DNA from: Drosophila miranda
Lineage: Eukaryota > Arthropoda > Insecta > Diptera > Drosophilidae
Reading direction: 5' to 3'
Assembly: GCF_003369915.1 (NCBI RefSeq)
Contig: NW_022881603.1
Coordinates: 39,044,624-39,108,623 of the forward strand
Length of the DNA stretch: 64,000 nt
Positions 21,505-33,778 of the stretch are shown here, piece by piece. The first letter of the stretch is position 1. Each line of letters starts with the position of its first letter. The notes under the pieces were generated by a model. It was not told the origin of the DNA. It did no database searches and saw only the letters and a list, made by a program, of their open reading frames with translations. The position numbers were made by a program, and so were the translations under genes.

Positions 21505-24500
21505 TCAGTAGGTCGTGTCGAACCGATCGTGTCGTCGGCGAAGGTTGTAGTGCCTCCCTTGTTCTTGGCTGGCCCTTTGAATGTTGTCTCTGACGATGGC
21601 GAACACTTCTTTTAGCCTGGCGGCCTTACCCATAGGAGTTTCCTGGGCGCTTCCCGTCCCCGGCGTGACCTCGTCGTATAAGCCGCCGGGCAGTCGGGGC
21701 TCTCTTCCGTGTACGAGGAATGCCGGGCTGAAACCGGTAGTCTCCGAGACGCTCGAGTTGATCGCCAGCGTCATTTCTGGCAAGAGTTCGTCCCACGTGT
21801 TTCGTCCACGAATTGGGCGATCATCGTCTTCGCGGTCCGGTTTGCCATTTCCGTCGGGTTCTCTTGCGGACAATAGGGCGCGGTGTGTTGGAGTTCCACG
21901 CCGGCGGTGTGCACGAAGCTACTCAGTATGCGTTCCCTGAAAGCTCGTTCGAGGCTAGCCGTCGTTGCCTTCTTAAGGAGCACCAGTTCGACCCATTTGG
22001 AGAAGGTGTCAAAGAAAACTAGCAGGATGGCGTTCCCCCGTTTAGATCGGGATAACGGTCCGACGAAGTCGGCGCACAGGGTGGCGAAGGGTTCCTCGGC
22101 CTTGCGAGTGAGCATCCTGCCCACTGGCTTGCGTTGGGTAGCCTTGAACTTCTGGCAGCTCACGCAACCGCGGATATATCGCCTCACGTCGCGATAAAAT
22201 CCCGGCCAATAATACCTCTGGGATATCCTCGTGATAGTTTTTCGTACGCCGAGGTAGCCTGCCGTCGGTTGGTCGTGGCACTCGCGGAGGACTCTCGCTC
22301 GGCAGTCCTTGGGCACGCAGAGCTTCCACGGCACGTGGTCGTCATCGTCGGCTCCGTGCCCCAGGTTTCGGTAAAGCTGTCCGTTTTCGTACGTGTAGTC
22401 CGGGTATTTTTGGGGCTCGTCGTGAACTTGTTGGATCCTTCTTCTGAGCCACGGGCAGGTCGTGCCCTCTTCTTCGACGCGTGAAAGGGATTCCAAAGGT
22501 TGCCTAGAGAGCGCGTCGGCGACCACGTTCGGGTTGCCGTCCCGATAATGTACGTCGTATTGGTCCTGCTGCAGCTCCAGCGCCCATCTCGCCACTCTCC
22601 CGTAAGGGCTCTCAAGGGTGTTTAGCCATTTCAGCGCGAGATGGTCGGTCACCACGTCGAACCGGTATCCTTCCAAGTAACAGCGCAATTTCCGGATTGC
22701 CCATTAGACGGCCAGGCATTCCTTGTCGGTGGCCGAATAATTCTCCTCTGCCTTGTTAAGGCGCCGGCTGACGTAGGCGAGGACGCGTTTCTTCCCTTCG
22801 ATCTCTTGGGTGCGGTCCTCACCACACCCACGTTGCTCGCGTCGGTCTGCAGGGAGAATTTGACGCTGAAGTCCGGGCAGGCGAGCACCGGGGCGGTGGT
22901 GAGTCGCACTTTGAGTTCGTCGAAGGAGTCCTGTTGTTCCTGTCCCCATGCCCATGCTCTCCCCTTCTTTAGTAGCAATGACATCGGTTGCACTATGGTG
23001 GCGAAATTGGGGACGAATCGACGATACCAGCCCGCCATGCATTGTCGCAATTCCTTCAGGTTAGTGGGCGGTCTCAGGTCTTTGACGGCCGCTATCTTGT
23101 CAGGGTCGGTATGAATGCCTTCCTCGCTGACCATGTGACCCAGGTATTTTATGCGGCGCTGGAAAAATACGCATTTGTCTGCGTTGATCCGCAGATTGGC
23201 CCGGCGCAGTCGCGAGAAGACTCTCTTGACGTTGCGCAAATGTTCCGCGAAATCCTTGCCGACGATGACGATGTCGTCCAGATACGCGAAAGCGAAGGGT
23301 TCCATGTCTGCGCCGATGACCGTGTCGAGGGTACGCTGGAATGTGGCTCCCGCGGAATGTAACCCGAAAGGCATTACCTTCCACTGATAGAGGCCTCTTC
23401 CGGGCACCGTGAACGCCGTGCCCTCCTTACTGTCATGGGCCATCGGTATCTGCCAGTATCCATTCTTCAGATCCAGCGTGGTGATGAACCGCGCTTTTCG
23501 GAGTCTTTCCAGTATATAGTTGATCCTCGGCAACGGGTATGCGTCCGGGATCGAATGTTCGTTTAGTTGTCGATAGTCCACACACATGCGCCACCTCCCG
23601 TCCTTTTTGCGGACGAGGACAATGGGGGCGCTGTGGGGACTTCGCGAGGGCTCGATCAGGCCTTCTGCTATCAGCTGGTCGACCTGCTCGTCGATGATCC
23701 GACGCATAGCCGGGTTCTTTGGGTAGTACCGTTGCTTTATGGGACGCTGGTCCCTCATAACTATCGTGTGCTCCGTGAGGTCCGTGGTCCCTCGGAGGCC
23801 TGCGAGCTTCGGCAGCTCTTCGTCCAGGAATTCCTGGATTTGCGGCGCCACGTCGGGAGGCCAGGGGTCGGGGACTCTTTCTGGCTCCTCTTCGCTTAGC
23901 CGGCTGGTTCCGGGAGCGGGGGTCTGGTCTCGGCCCTCGGGGAGTATGGTCATGTCGAACGCGCTTGGCGGTTCGATCCCACGAGGGTACTCCCTTATAT
24001 TAGCGACCACCGGGGTAGTTTCGGGTGTAGGCAGGGCATTTTCTGGACTCCGGCTGAATACATGGGTCGTGTCGTGTTCGGCGTGATGCAGGAACATGCG
24101 GGTCTCGATGATGCCGCTAGTACTAGACCAGCGGCTCGTTCGGGGGACGCAGATTTCCGCTCTGGTGCCTGCTATAGTGAAACCTTCGGCGACGCGGGCT
24201 CCAGCAGCGCCCCGGTCGGTGTCTCGAGTGGCTGTTGCTCCTATTCCCGGTTCTCGGCTGGGAAAACTTCGGGCAGTAAGGACGATTTCGGATGTGGGAG
24301 TTTCCGTTATCGAAAGGGCTGCGTTACCGCGCTCGCTCGCCGGGGCGGCTAACGTGGTCGTTGTATTCGGCGCTGGGCCGCTGGACGATCGTCGCCGCCG
24401 TGGGGGTTCGATCGTTGCTCCGGGCTCTCCACCACTCGTCGAGGACGTTGGACCGGGGGTCCTGGTGGGTCTGTTCGCGTCCCTTGTTGTCTTACCCGAG

Positions 24501-25002
24501 TTTTGCCCTGGTTGGATGACCTGGGGTCAGGGCGTTCCGTCGGGGTCCTGGGCTTCGTGTTCCTGATTCCTTGTTTGCGTGGCGTATCGTTTGTCGCCTT
24601 GGGTTTCGTAGGCGCGTGTTCCGGGGTGTGCACCTGGCTGGCGGTAACTACCGGTGTATTTGTCGCGAGGCGACTGTCGCGGAGTTGGAGGAGGGTGGTG
24701 CCACACTGTATCGTTGTTTCGATGGCGCAGAGGAAGTCTATCCCCACGATGACCTGCTCTAGCATGTTTGGTAACACTAGGAGCGGTATCTGTACCTCGC
24801 GTTTGTCCAGTTTAACGAACGCCAACAGAATTTGCGTTATTTCGCGTACCGACCCGTCTGCCAGGCGGATCTGAACGCTCGCTTCCCTGAGGCCGGCGTC
24901 GTTGCCGAGCTGCCGGGCGAGGTTGGCGCTGACGAAACTCCGGGACGCCCCGGTATCCACAGTGGCCGCTGTGGCCCGTCCTCCTATCGTCACCCTCGCC
25001 AC
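21505..25002 (-). pseudogene. LTR element pol: protease, RT, RNase H, integrase (frameshifted)
   Basis: Protease at 25002-24349 with the VDTGAS active site. Reverse transcriptase at about 23750-23000 with DYRQLNEHSIPDAYPLPRI, ITTLDLKNGYWQIP, VMPFGLHSA and the catalytic YLDD. RNase H continues into TDHLALKWL (about 22640) after a frame change near 22820. Integrase at 22400-21505 has the zinc-binding H-H-C-C region (QRYYWPGFYRDVRRYIRGC), a core (LCADFVGPL) and a C-terminal segment ending in RRRHDRFD. At least two frame changes, near 22820 and within integrase near 21790, separate the blocks, so no continuous polyprotein is possible here. Order protease-RT-RNase H-integrase fits Ty3/gypsy. Confidence 0.88.
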
Positions 25003-26441
25003 TATCCGGCCGTCCTGCTCCTGTCCTGTTCTGGGTTTGGGGAGGCGTCGTTCCCGGCTGTTCCCGTGCCAGTCGGGGACGCTGGTCGTTTCCCGACGAG
25101 TCTTGGCGGCAGCAATCGATGGTCCTTACGCCTCGCTTACCGCATTCCCAACAGAACAGGATAGAGGGGTTGGTGCTGTTGTGGGAGGCATGGCCGGCTT
25201 CGCCGCAGCGGCAACAGGCCATCCGTGGGTTGGCGATGGGGGTGGTGACCATGCTGTGAGCGACTTCCGGCGCTGGAGTGTCGGGTCGGATTGGCGATGG
25301 TCTCCTTGCCGGTCCTGCCGTGTCCCATTGGGGCTTCCGAAAGGAGGTCCGGTTTGCTTCGACCTCGTTTTGCGTCTGGTGCGTCGTTGGTCTAGTGTAT
25401 CTTGGGCCGGGCCGAGGGGCAGTGGGAGCAGTGGGGTTATTCCGCTCTTGGATGGATTCGAACTCCGTAGCCAACATCGTTAGTTGGGCCAAACTTCGCA
25501 GTTCGTGTCTTCGCACGTACAGTTGATATGCCGGCAGAGTATTATCATAAATCCTGTTGAGCTCTTGGGCATCATCGTACCCGGCGTGGTGCATGAGCAA
25601 CCTGAGCTCGATTATGAAGTCCTTGAATAACTCGCCCGTCGCTTGCTTGCGGGCTCGGATCTGATCCTCTAACTGTTCGAAATACCGCGGCGGAAGGAAA
25701 AAGGCCAAAAATTCTTGCCGGAAGTTGACCCACGAGGCGCCTTTGCAGCCTGCTGGTGCGGAACCAGCGGTTGGCTCGGTCGATAAGGATTTCCGCCATA
25801 GCTCGAGGCAAGTGGTTGGTGTCTATCCCGTACGAAAGCGCGCGCTCTTCCAACAGCTCGATGAAAGACAACGGATCATCCTGTCCGTCGAATTGGATCC
25901 CCCACCTCCTAATCCGTTCCGCCATCTGGGCAGCTTGACTGTATCGATGGGCTTCCAACGCGTCGTTACCTCCCCGGGGTCTATCGCTTTCAGGGAGGAG
26001 CCTCCTCATGGGTGAGGGGCGGACCTCTGGGGACGGGGGTCTTGGGGGGGCGGCTGCGGTCACCACGATGGGCGGGCCGGTTGGTCTGCCTTCGGGGGCC
26101 CCAGGGATCTGCAGACCGCTTTTGGGGTCTGCCTTCCGTCTCTCCGCCTGCCCGGAAGTAGAGGGTTGCGGCGACTTTGCGCGTCCCGGGGGTTTTGCGT
26201 ATTGCCGTTCGAGTTCCGCCAGTCGAATCCAGGCCTCTTGTTCGAGGGGTCCTTCGACCAGCGTGGCGAACCTTTTCCGTAGGTCCTCAACTGTCCCTTC
26301 GCGGTCGAACCCGAATTCTTCCGCGAAGGCTTCCAGTTCTTCCCGGCGGCGCTTGTGGATCCAGCCGGTGCTGACCCCCGGATTAACGGTCAATTCGTCC
26401 CCGTCGTACTCACCTGATTGTTCCCCCGTATAGGGCTCCAT
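24812..26441 (-). pseudogene. LTR element gag, second copy, frameshifted
   Basis: Starts MEPYTGEQSGEYDGDE; a SAP-like helix-rich region (RRREELEAFAEEFG) is followed by a capsid-like region (IQFDGQDDPLSFIELLEERA). At about 25740 the frame shifts (the RTSRLQ frame gives way to ASWVNFRQEFLAFF in the next frame), and the second part (25708 on) contains ARKQATGELFKDFIIEL and a zinc-knuckle region, CCRCGEAGHASHN followed by FCWECGKRG. The same shift is present in the first gag copy, so it predates the internal duplication. It runs on into the protease region. Confidence 0.82.
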
Positions 26442-26897
26442 GCTTCTCTTGGTCGTTGCGTCGCTGTTCCTACGGACTGGTTGAGCGTCCGGGATCTTGA
26501 GGTACTGTGTTCCCTTTTCTTTTCACTGTCACTTAGTACTGGTACGTAGACTCGTTCGCGATCCTCACCGTTAGAATTGTGGGGATTTGAGCACGGTTAC
26601 GCGCCGCGGTAGTGGGGTGGGTTTTTTTCTGCGGTCGAGCGATCGGCCGCGTATGCACGTAGGCGTACACGCGGGGGTTATCTTTCCCCCTTTTTTTCCT
26701 TTTTTTCGGTCTGTCTCTTGCACTCCTGACTGCCGTGGGTTTTTAATCCACGAACCCCTCGTTAGAGGTTCCTTCGGGTCCCTGCTCGGGCGCCACTTGT
26801 AATGTCTCCTCTTCCAGGCTGAGGTAAGCTCAGTCCTGTCCAGGGGTCTTCCTACAAGAAATTTGTAGTTCGCAGGAACTCCGAAAGGGGGGTCGGC
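26442..26897 (-). repeat. Duplicated leader, primer site and LTR end inside the LTR element
   Basis: 26798-26897 repeats the first 100 nt of the right LTR and ends abruptly where it joins gag sequence at 26898. 26778-26795 is a second copy of the primer-binding site. The rest is the gag leader, with T-rich and G-rich runs and no gene. Confidence 0.85.
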
Positions 26898-28162
26898 TGT
26901 TGTGGGAGGCATGGCCGGCTTCGCCGCAGCGGCAACAGGCCATCCGTGGGTTGGCGATGGGGGTGGTGACCATGCTGTGAGCGACTTCCGGCGCTGGAGT
27001 GTCGGGTCGGATTGGCGATGGTCTCCTTGCCGGTCCTGCCGTGTCCCATTGGGGCTTCCGAAAGGAGGTCCGGTTTGCTTCGACCTCGTTTTGCGTCTGG
27101 TGCGTCGTTGGTCTAGTGTATCTTGGGCCGGGCCGAGGGGCAGTGGGAGCAGTGGGGTTATTCCGCTCTTGGATGGATTCGAACTCCGTAGCCAACATCG
27201 TTAGTTGGGCCAAACTTCGCAGTTCGTGTCTTCGCACGTACAGTTGATATGCCGGCAGAGTATTATCATAAATCCTGTTGAGCTCTTGGGCATCATCGTA
27301 CCCGGCGTGGTGCATGAGCAACCTGAGCTCGATTATGAAGTCCTTGAATAACTCGCCCGTCGCTTGCTTGCGGGCTCGGATCTGATCCTCTAACTGTTCG
27401 AAATACCGCGGCGGAAGGAAAAAGGCCAAAAATTCTTGCCGGAAGTTGACCCACGAGGCGCCTTTGCAGCCTGCTGGTGCGGAACCAGCGGTTGGCTCGG
27501 TCGATAAGGATTTCCGCCATAGCTCGAGGCAAGTGGTTGGTGTCTATCCCGTACGAAAGCGCGCGCTCTTCCAACAGCTCGATGAAAGACAACGGATCAT
27601 CCTGTCCGTCGAATTGGATCCCCCACCTCCTAATCCGTTCCGCCATCTGGGCAGCTTGACTGTATCGATGGGCTTCCAACGCGTCGTTACCTCCCCGGGG
27701 TCTATCGCTTTCAGGGAGGAGCCTCCTCATGGGTGAGGGGCGGACCTCTGGGGACGGGGGTCTTGGGGGGGCGGCTGCGGTCACCACGATGGGCGGGCCG
27801 GTTGGTCTGCCTTCGGGGGCCCCAGGGATCTGCAGACCGCTTTTGGGGTCTGCCTTCCGTCTCTCCGCCTGCCCGGAAGTAGAGGGTTGCGGCGACTTTG
27901 CGCGTCCCGGTGGTTTGGCGTATTGCCGTTCGAGTTCCGCCAGTCGAATCCAGGCCTCTTGTTCGAGGGGTCCTTCGACCAGCGTGGCGAGCCTTTTCCG
28001 TAGGTCCTCAACTGTCCCTTCGCGGTCGAACCCGAATTCTTCCGCGAAGGCTTCCAGTTCTTCCCGGCGGCGCTTGTGGATCCAGCCGGTGCTGACCCCC
28101 GGATTAACGGTCAATTCGTCCCCGTCGTACTCACCTGATTGTTCCCCCGTATAGGGCTCCAT
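26898..28162 (-). pseudogene. LTR element gag, first copy, truncated in the zinc knuckle
   Basis: Near-identical to 25176-26441, including the shared frameshift. Only a few substitutions separate the copies (for example KRFATL versus KRLATL). The ORF is cut after CCRCGEAGHASHNS and runs into antisense of the LTR fragment. It lies closest to the 5' LTR, so transcripts would meet this truncated gag first. Confidence 0.85.
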
Positions 28163-28499
28163 GCTTCTCTTGGTCGTTGCGTCGCTGTTCCTACGGACTG
28201 GTTGAGCGTCCGGGATCTTGAGGTACTGTGTTCCCTTTTCTTTTCACTGTCACTTAGTACTGGTACGTAGACTCGTTCGCGATCCTCACCGTTAGAATTG
28301 TGGGGATTTGAGCACGGTTACGCGCCGCGGTAGTGGGGTGGGTTTTTTTCTGCGGTCGAGCGATCGGCCGCGTATGCACGTAGGCGTACACGCGGGGGGT
28401 TATCTTTCCCCCTTTTTTTCCTTTTTTTCGGTCTGTCTCTTGCACTCCTGACTGTCGTGGGTTTTTAATCCACGAACCCCTCGTTAGAGGTTCCTTCGG
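28163..28499 (-). other. Untranslated leader of the LTR element
   Basis: Between primer-binding site and gag ATG; no coding features. Duplicate of 26442-26777. Confidence 0.6.
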
Positions 28500-28517
28500 G
28501 TCCCTGCTCGGGCGCCA
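28500..28517 (-). other. Primer-binding site (lysine tRNA type)
   Basis: Minus strand reads TGGCGCCCGAGCAGGGAC, two bases after the LTR end. It resembles the well-known TGGCGCCCGAACAGGGAC site complementary to the 3' end of tRNA-Lys, with one mismatch. A second copy is at 26778-26795. Confidence 0.8.
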
Positions 28518-28519
28518 CT

Positions 28520-29687
28520 TGTAATGTCTCCTCTTCCAGGCTGAGGTAAGCTCAGTCCTGTCCAGGGGTCTTCCTACAAGAAATTTGTAGTTCGCAGGAA
28601 CTCCGAAAGGGGGGTCGGCTCGTCTTACTGGGCGGACGTGAGGGTCGAGAAGAAAGGCGCGGAGCGAGGCACACCCGCGTGGGTCGAGAGAGAGGCGGGC
28701 GCAGGGCGAGGCACACCTGCGTGGGTCGGTAAAGAGGGGTCACAGGGCGAGTCACACCTGTGGGTGTCGAGAGAGGGCGCAGGGCGTGTCACACCTGCGT
28801 GAGGGGGGGGGGGGGGGGGGGGGTTCGAGGATTGATCGGGGGTTAGTGGAGGTGAGTGTGGCTCGCTGGCGAGTAGTTGTTGGTAAGGGTGACCGGGGAG
28901 GGGCTTGGATCCCCAAAAATGACTTACACGGGGTTGGTTCTCGTTACAATAATGATTTATTAGCTTGCTGGTTATACAGGTAATTTGTTACATTGAATAT
29001 TTTTTGTTGTTTCGTCACGTTCCCGGAAGGATTCTTAACTTGTATCTTAGTTGTCACGCGGGACAACGTCTATTCTCGGCCCGGGTCTCCGCGTAAGTGA
29101 AGTCTGCTCGGCGCTTGCGCGCTCGGGAAAACTTCGCTGCCGCCGATCTCTAACTTATCAGTATCTACGTTTCTTCGTCGGCTTCGGATTGGCTGCCGCT
29201 TCGCGGAGCGTCCCGAAGCCGCGAAGGGAAGGGGCGGGGATTCTTATCGGCTAGTCTGTGCTTCGGGAGCTTAAGTTTAGTGGTGGGGTAATGTGTTGGC
29301 CCGGTGGGGAGTTGTCACCGGCTAACGGTTCGTGTCTCGGGAGCTTATGGCTAAACGCGGGGCAATGTGTTGGTGTGGGGGGCGTTCTTACCGGCCAATT
29401 GTCAGTGCTTCGGGAGCTTTTCGTTAGAGGTGGGGGTAATGTGTTGGTACGAGAATGTGGGATTGGCTGTCGTGAAACGGTAGGCTGGGATTGGCTGTCG
29501 TGAAACGGTAGGCGAAACGATATGGGGAATGAGTTTCTTTATTGGTGGTACATTTATGCATTCTCTGTTCTTAAGGCTAAGTAACGATATATTTAAGAGA
29601 AACTGGAGATATAAAAAGGGGAAAAATGAGGCGGTGACGATCCCGCGATGTAGCGCGCTGTGACGAACCTTCCTAAGGTTCGTTACA
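28520..29687 (-). repeat. 5' LTR (right)
   Basis: About 1.17 kb, ends TGTAA and TTACA. It carries the GGCACACC minisatellite (28650-28800), a 21-G run (28803-28823) and a small direct duplication of GGGATTGGCTGTCGTGAAACG (about 29460-29510) not present in the left LTR. Confidence 0.88.
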
Positions 29688-29931
29688 ACATATTCATGTT
29701 GGCCAGTGTTCAATCCACTGGACTCACATAGCTCTCGACAATGCCATCCACGAAACTGTTGATGGCACAGGTATGCTTGTTCAGGTCGCTCTTGAGCAGG
29801 CCCCGTCGCAAGTCGCGGGCAAGCAGATGCACCACGAAAATGATGAACTCCTCCTCCACATCCAGATCGAGCTGTTCGAAGCGCTTCATGATCCGCCGCC
29901 CAATCTCCACCGGAGCCCTGTGTCGCGGCAT
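29688..29931 (-). pseudogene. Cfap206: Cfap206 exon 1 5' end, unit 2 (right of the LTR element)
   Basis: Start codon at 29931 (MPRHRAPVEIGRR) and the first ~75 codons, cut by the LTR element at 29687. The remainder of this copy is at 14526-15840. Confidence 0.88.
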
Positions 29932-30147
29932 TATGAATACTGAACAATAAATTTGATTGTTGCCTTTGTTAAAGACGAAAACTAGGAAATGTAGGGCTGC
30001 TTGTTATTTGTTTGTCCCGTTGCTCCTAGAAACGTCAGCCTACTGTGTTACTCAATACAGTTGGGGGGGGCAAAGGTCATGTCTATGCGAGTATATTCGT
30101 ATGTCTATGAAAATCTTTAATCTTTTAATGTTGGTACTGATGAAGAC

Positions 30148-30620
30148 TGGGTAAGGAGGATTAATATCCCTAATCCTTCTTTTTCTTTTTCTAGATCGAA
30201 GGCAGGAGTCACAGCATAAAGCATTTTTTGGCAAATGGCACAAAGGTGAGCCTCTTGGCCAACTCCGGACAACCGTTCGACATTGCAATCGACATCATTG
30301 GGCGGCTGCTCTTCTGGACCTGCTCCTACTCCAACAGCATTAACGTGACCATCCGCACAATTGTGTTCCTAAAACGTTGCCTCTTTTAGCTTCCTGGGTG
30401 AATCCGTAGGCGTCAACGATACCGGGGACTCGGAAAAGCCTCGCAACATTGCCGCCTTGGGGAGATTTATGTACTGGCTGGAGGACAAGACCTGAGAGGA
30501 ACGGATCACTTTCAACGGAGAGGATTGTTCCGTGGAGCTGCATCGTCTGCCACAGTTGCCCAAATTGTTTCCAAAACTGCATAGCCAAAGGGGTGTGACA
30601 CGCAGCACGCGCGACTTGTT
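30148..30620 (+). pseudogene. arr: arr (LRP5/6) fragment, unit 3
   Basis: Same intron plus propeller exon as the other units, with private changes (for example the EDKT-TGA followed by AGGAACGG in place of GTGGAACGG). Nonfunctional fragment. Confidence 0.75.
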
Positions 30621-30639
30621 CAAACCTTGTTTTAGTTAA

Positions 30640-31326
30640 AATACTATAAAAGCAAGGACTAAAAACTAACCAATTTTATAGAAAATGTATTCATCAATGG
30701 CCTAAAACTATGTGGGAAAAACTAAGCGTTTTAGTTAACCAGAATTATTCAACGGAATCTCTAAACTGAGCAATATGAACGACTATCCTTTTCCGTTTTT
30801 TTGTTTTGACCTACATATTTCGCTAAAACGATTGTTTGACCTATTTTGCTAAAACCTTTTCTACGCAAATTGCAATAAGAGCAAGTATTAAGAATAAGCT
30901 GGTCAAGTAGAAAATAGATTCATTAATTGGATAAAACTATGTGGGCATGGCTAAATGTTCGGTATAGCTAATAATATTCGACCGAACATCAAAATTGACC
31001 AATGTGGTTTCCAATCCTTGCCGGAGAACGATTAACCCATTGTAGACCAAGAGGGTATTTTAATAAACCACCGAAAACGAGGAAAATGTATATTTTTAAC
31101 GCAGTTCGGGAGAATGATATCGTGGGTTTCTTCTAAGTAAAGAGGATAGATCTACAAGGATAATTTACAAACAGTATTATATTCGGCTGTTTACCTCAAG
31201 TTTAAATAGAGGGGGCTTAAGTGGGCTAAGTACTCTTAGCAGAGCAAAACAAGAGCACAATTTGTATTTCACAGAAAACTCCGCGTAATTGCAATAAAAT
31301 GCACAGTGTTATTTCATAAAAATAAT
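30640..31326. other. Noncoding stretch before rig, unit 3
   Basis: Counterpart of 6880-7564; nothing additional seen. Confidence 0.5.
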
Positions 31327-33604
31327 ATGTATTCAGAGCTAATTTATCACAATGTTCCAACTCCGCCGGCAACGAACATACCGTTGTCGGTTGCAGCACC
31401 AGACGGCGGCTTCCTTTATGACGGCGTACGCAGCATAAACTACATATCAGCAGAGCCGGCAGATGCTGCAGAGAAGTCACAAGGTAAAATCATGTCCACG
31501 CGCTTCAACATCATTGCACTCGATGTCAGTCCCATGTGGGGCAAGGGAAGACAGCCATTTGCCATAGTGGGCGACGATCTGAGTGTGCAAGTGTGGGACT
31601 GCATGCTGGGCGGGGCTGTCAGCGGCCACAAGGCGCATCAACATCAGCACGAGGCCCGCAATTTCAGAGGAAGCCGTCCCTTTGAAACTGCCGTTCTAAT
31701 GAGCTACATGAGCAACGGCAATACACTTTCGATAGATGCCAGTGATTTGGTCATCTATTGTGTGGCCTCCAACACCTTTTGCCGTCGTCCCACATTCATT
31801 CCGTCGCGCAATCACCACCCCGAAGTCCTGCGCTGCTCTCCCTACAACGACAACGTATTTGCTTTGGGCACGACGTTGGGAGCTGTGTTAGTTTGCGACC
31901 TGCTCAAGATGAGCATCGTTTATAAATTCAATGGCCATAAGAACTGTATCAATGGATTGGCATGGCGGCAGGTGTCTCTCCCCTTCGAAGAGGAAAAGTT
32001 GAATCTCGATACGTTGTCCTCGCGAGCTGAGCGGTGGCGCAGTCGCAAAGAAGATGAGGTAGCCGAAGCCTCTTCCAAACCAAAACCCAAACCCCCTCCG
32101 CTGGTCAAGTCCAAGCCAGCCGAATCCGATGATCCGTTTGACATTTACAACTTTGATCATCTGGAATGCGAGTTCGGGGCGCCGGTAGACGCCCGACGCA
32201 ATTCATCCGACGATTGCGGTGACGACTTTGTTGGCCTGGAAAAGCCAGCAGGAGCCGCTGCCCTCGATTTTGTGGAGGCCTGTGAGAGCATTAAAGCGGA
32301 TATAATGGCCAATCGCTCGGAGGCGGTTGGCGGTGTGGAGGTGACTTTAGACGACTGCCAGCCCACAAAACCATCTGGTCCCCTCAGCGATGCCAGCAAC
32401 ATAAGCAACAATGACAGCGCAACAAGCAACAATCAAAATGCCGCCCTGCCCAGCAATTCCACCGAAGGCGGTCTGGAGGTTATCCAATACAGCTCCTCCA
32501 GCGACGATGCCGTGATCGTCGATGGCGATGCAGCCAAGCCGAAACGAGAGGTGCTGCATCACATCTATCACCGGGCCGAAGTGCACGCTCCCGAGACATC
32601 TCAAATTCAAATGAATCCCGAGCCTGATTTAAAAACCGCATTGGTTGAGGAGAGCAGTACCGATTCGATCATTTCGAGTTCCATAAACTCGTCCATTCGC
32701 CCAGACATTCTCCTGGTCTCCGTTGATGCCGAAGAGGTGATGATCTGGAATACGAACACGGGCGCACATGCCGGCAAGAACTACAGCAGTGGCAAGTTAA
32801 CAGGTTAGATCCATATGAAAAACACAGCCCTGGACCATCTTCATCCCTAGATATCTACAGATCAGTATTGCAGTGTCATGTGGCTTAATGACCGCACCAT
32901 TGTCTCCCTGGGTCGGCATCAGTTGTCCTTCTGGTCACTGGTGTACGATCGAAAAATGCTTCGCTACAAGATCAACAAGGACAAGGAGCACAAGTGTGGC
33001 ACAAAGGACATACTATCTTTTGCCACTAAATGCAGAAAACAGCAGCTATGGGTGTGCAGAAACAATCGCACGACCGGATTGATGGATCCCCTCACTGGCC
33101 ACATAATCACCAACTACAGCTCATTGGTCTTTGGAGTGCGGGCCATGGTCGAGTGTCCGGATGATATGAACAAGTAACCCATCAAGCTTACTTATCAATT
33201 TTCTTTATAAGAAACTAATTTACCGCTACTTCGCTCTCCAGATTCGCTCTGGGATGTTCGGACCGTCGCGTGGCCTTCTTTGATCTGTCTAAACTGGCCA
33301 CGAACGGCACGGTCATCACTACTAGCCATATTGTCAGCAATGTCTACTCCCTGGCTGCTTGCAACTCGCCTGCGGCACCTACGAGGGATCTGTGAGTTTT
33401 TACTTTGACTTTAATCGAGATTACATAAATCAATAAACGTTACAAAATAGGTGGCGATTCTCGACGTGGAGACCATGAAAGTGAAGAGAACCATTCAAGG
33501 GCCCCAAAAGAAAGAAGTCTACAGTTTGGTGTGGCAGGTAAACTACATCTACTTTGTTGTGAACCGCAAGCTTTGCTTCGTTGATTTAAGCCGGCTCAAA
33601 ACAG
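31327..33604 (+). pseudogene. rig: rig 5' part, unit 3, exon 1 open but downstream frameshift
   Basis: Exon 1 (31327 to about 32804) is fully open, the best-preserved of the four, ending in SGKLT at a weakened donor (GTTAGA in place of GTGAGA). Exon 2 (about 32860-33174) keeps its GTAACC donor. Exon 3 has the same 13-nt deletion as unit 1 (near 33348), which shifts the frame. The copy ends at the Cfap206-containing intron and lacks all C-terminal exons. A truncated N-terminal WD protein is the most it could encode. Confidence 0.85.
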
Positions 33605-33778
33605 GTGAGTTAGAAGCTCTTCTCAGCATCGCTTCTCATTTGTGCTGTCGTGTGTTGTAGGTCTGGTTCTGGGCATTGCGCTGTCCATAGCTGATCTTTG
33701 TCTGGGCATCGTGAGTCTGTCGCTTTCGTAGCTCTGCCATGTGGATGGTCTCGCGGTGGTAGTCCCACACATTCCATG

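Larger units (their letters stand above)
15842..29687 (-). mobile_element. Env-bearing LTR retrotransposon (Ty3/gypsy superfamily, Osvaldo-like) in Cfap206
   Basis: Minus-strand order: LTR (29687-28520), primer site, gag, partial LTR plus primer site plus gag again, protease, RT, RNase H, integrase, env-like ORF, accessory ORF, polypurine tract, LTR (18029-15842). LTR ends are TGTAA and TTACA. Without the 1.1 kb ISY-like insertion and the ~1.72 kb internal duplication it would be about 11 kb. I find no clean target-site duplication: the left flank ends CACCCAC, the right flank starts ACAT, and the uninterrupted unit reads CACCCACGACAT. The Osvaldo-like label comes from recollection of RT style, ~1.2 kb LTRs and an env gene, and is tentative. 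The pol frames are broken, so this copy is not autonomous. Confidence 0.88.
11926..30147 (+). repeat. Tandem amplicon unit 2, split by an LTR retrotransposon
   Basis: Homologous parts are 11926-15840 and 29688-30147; the intervening 15842-29687 is the LTR element, which landed in Cfap206 exon 1. This unit also lost about 1.5 kb between rig exon 1 and Cfap206 exon 3 (junction near 14525) and about 140 nt at the Cfap206 exon 1/intron 1 border (near 15556). Confidence 0.88.

Noticed and set aside
22641-24566. Several plus-strand frames of 100-150 codons within the LTR element
   Set aside because: All oppose the protease/RT/RNase H coding strand and share no features.
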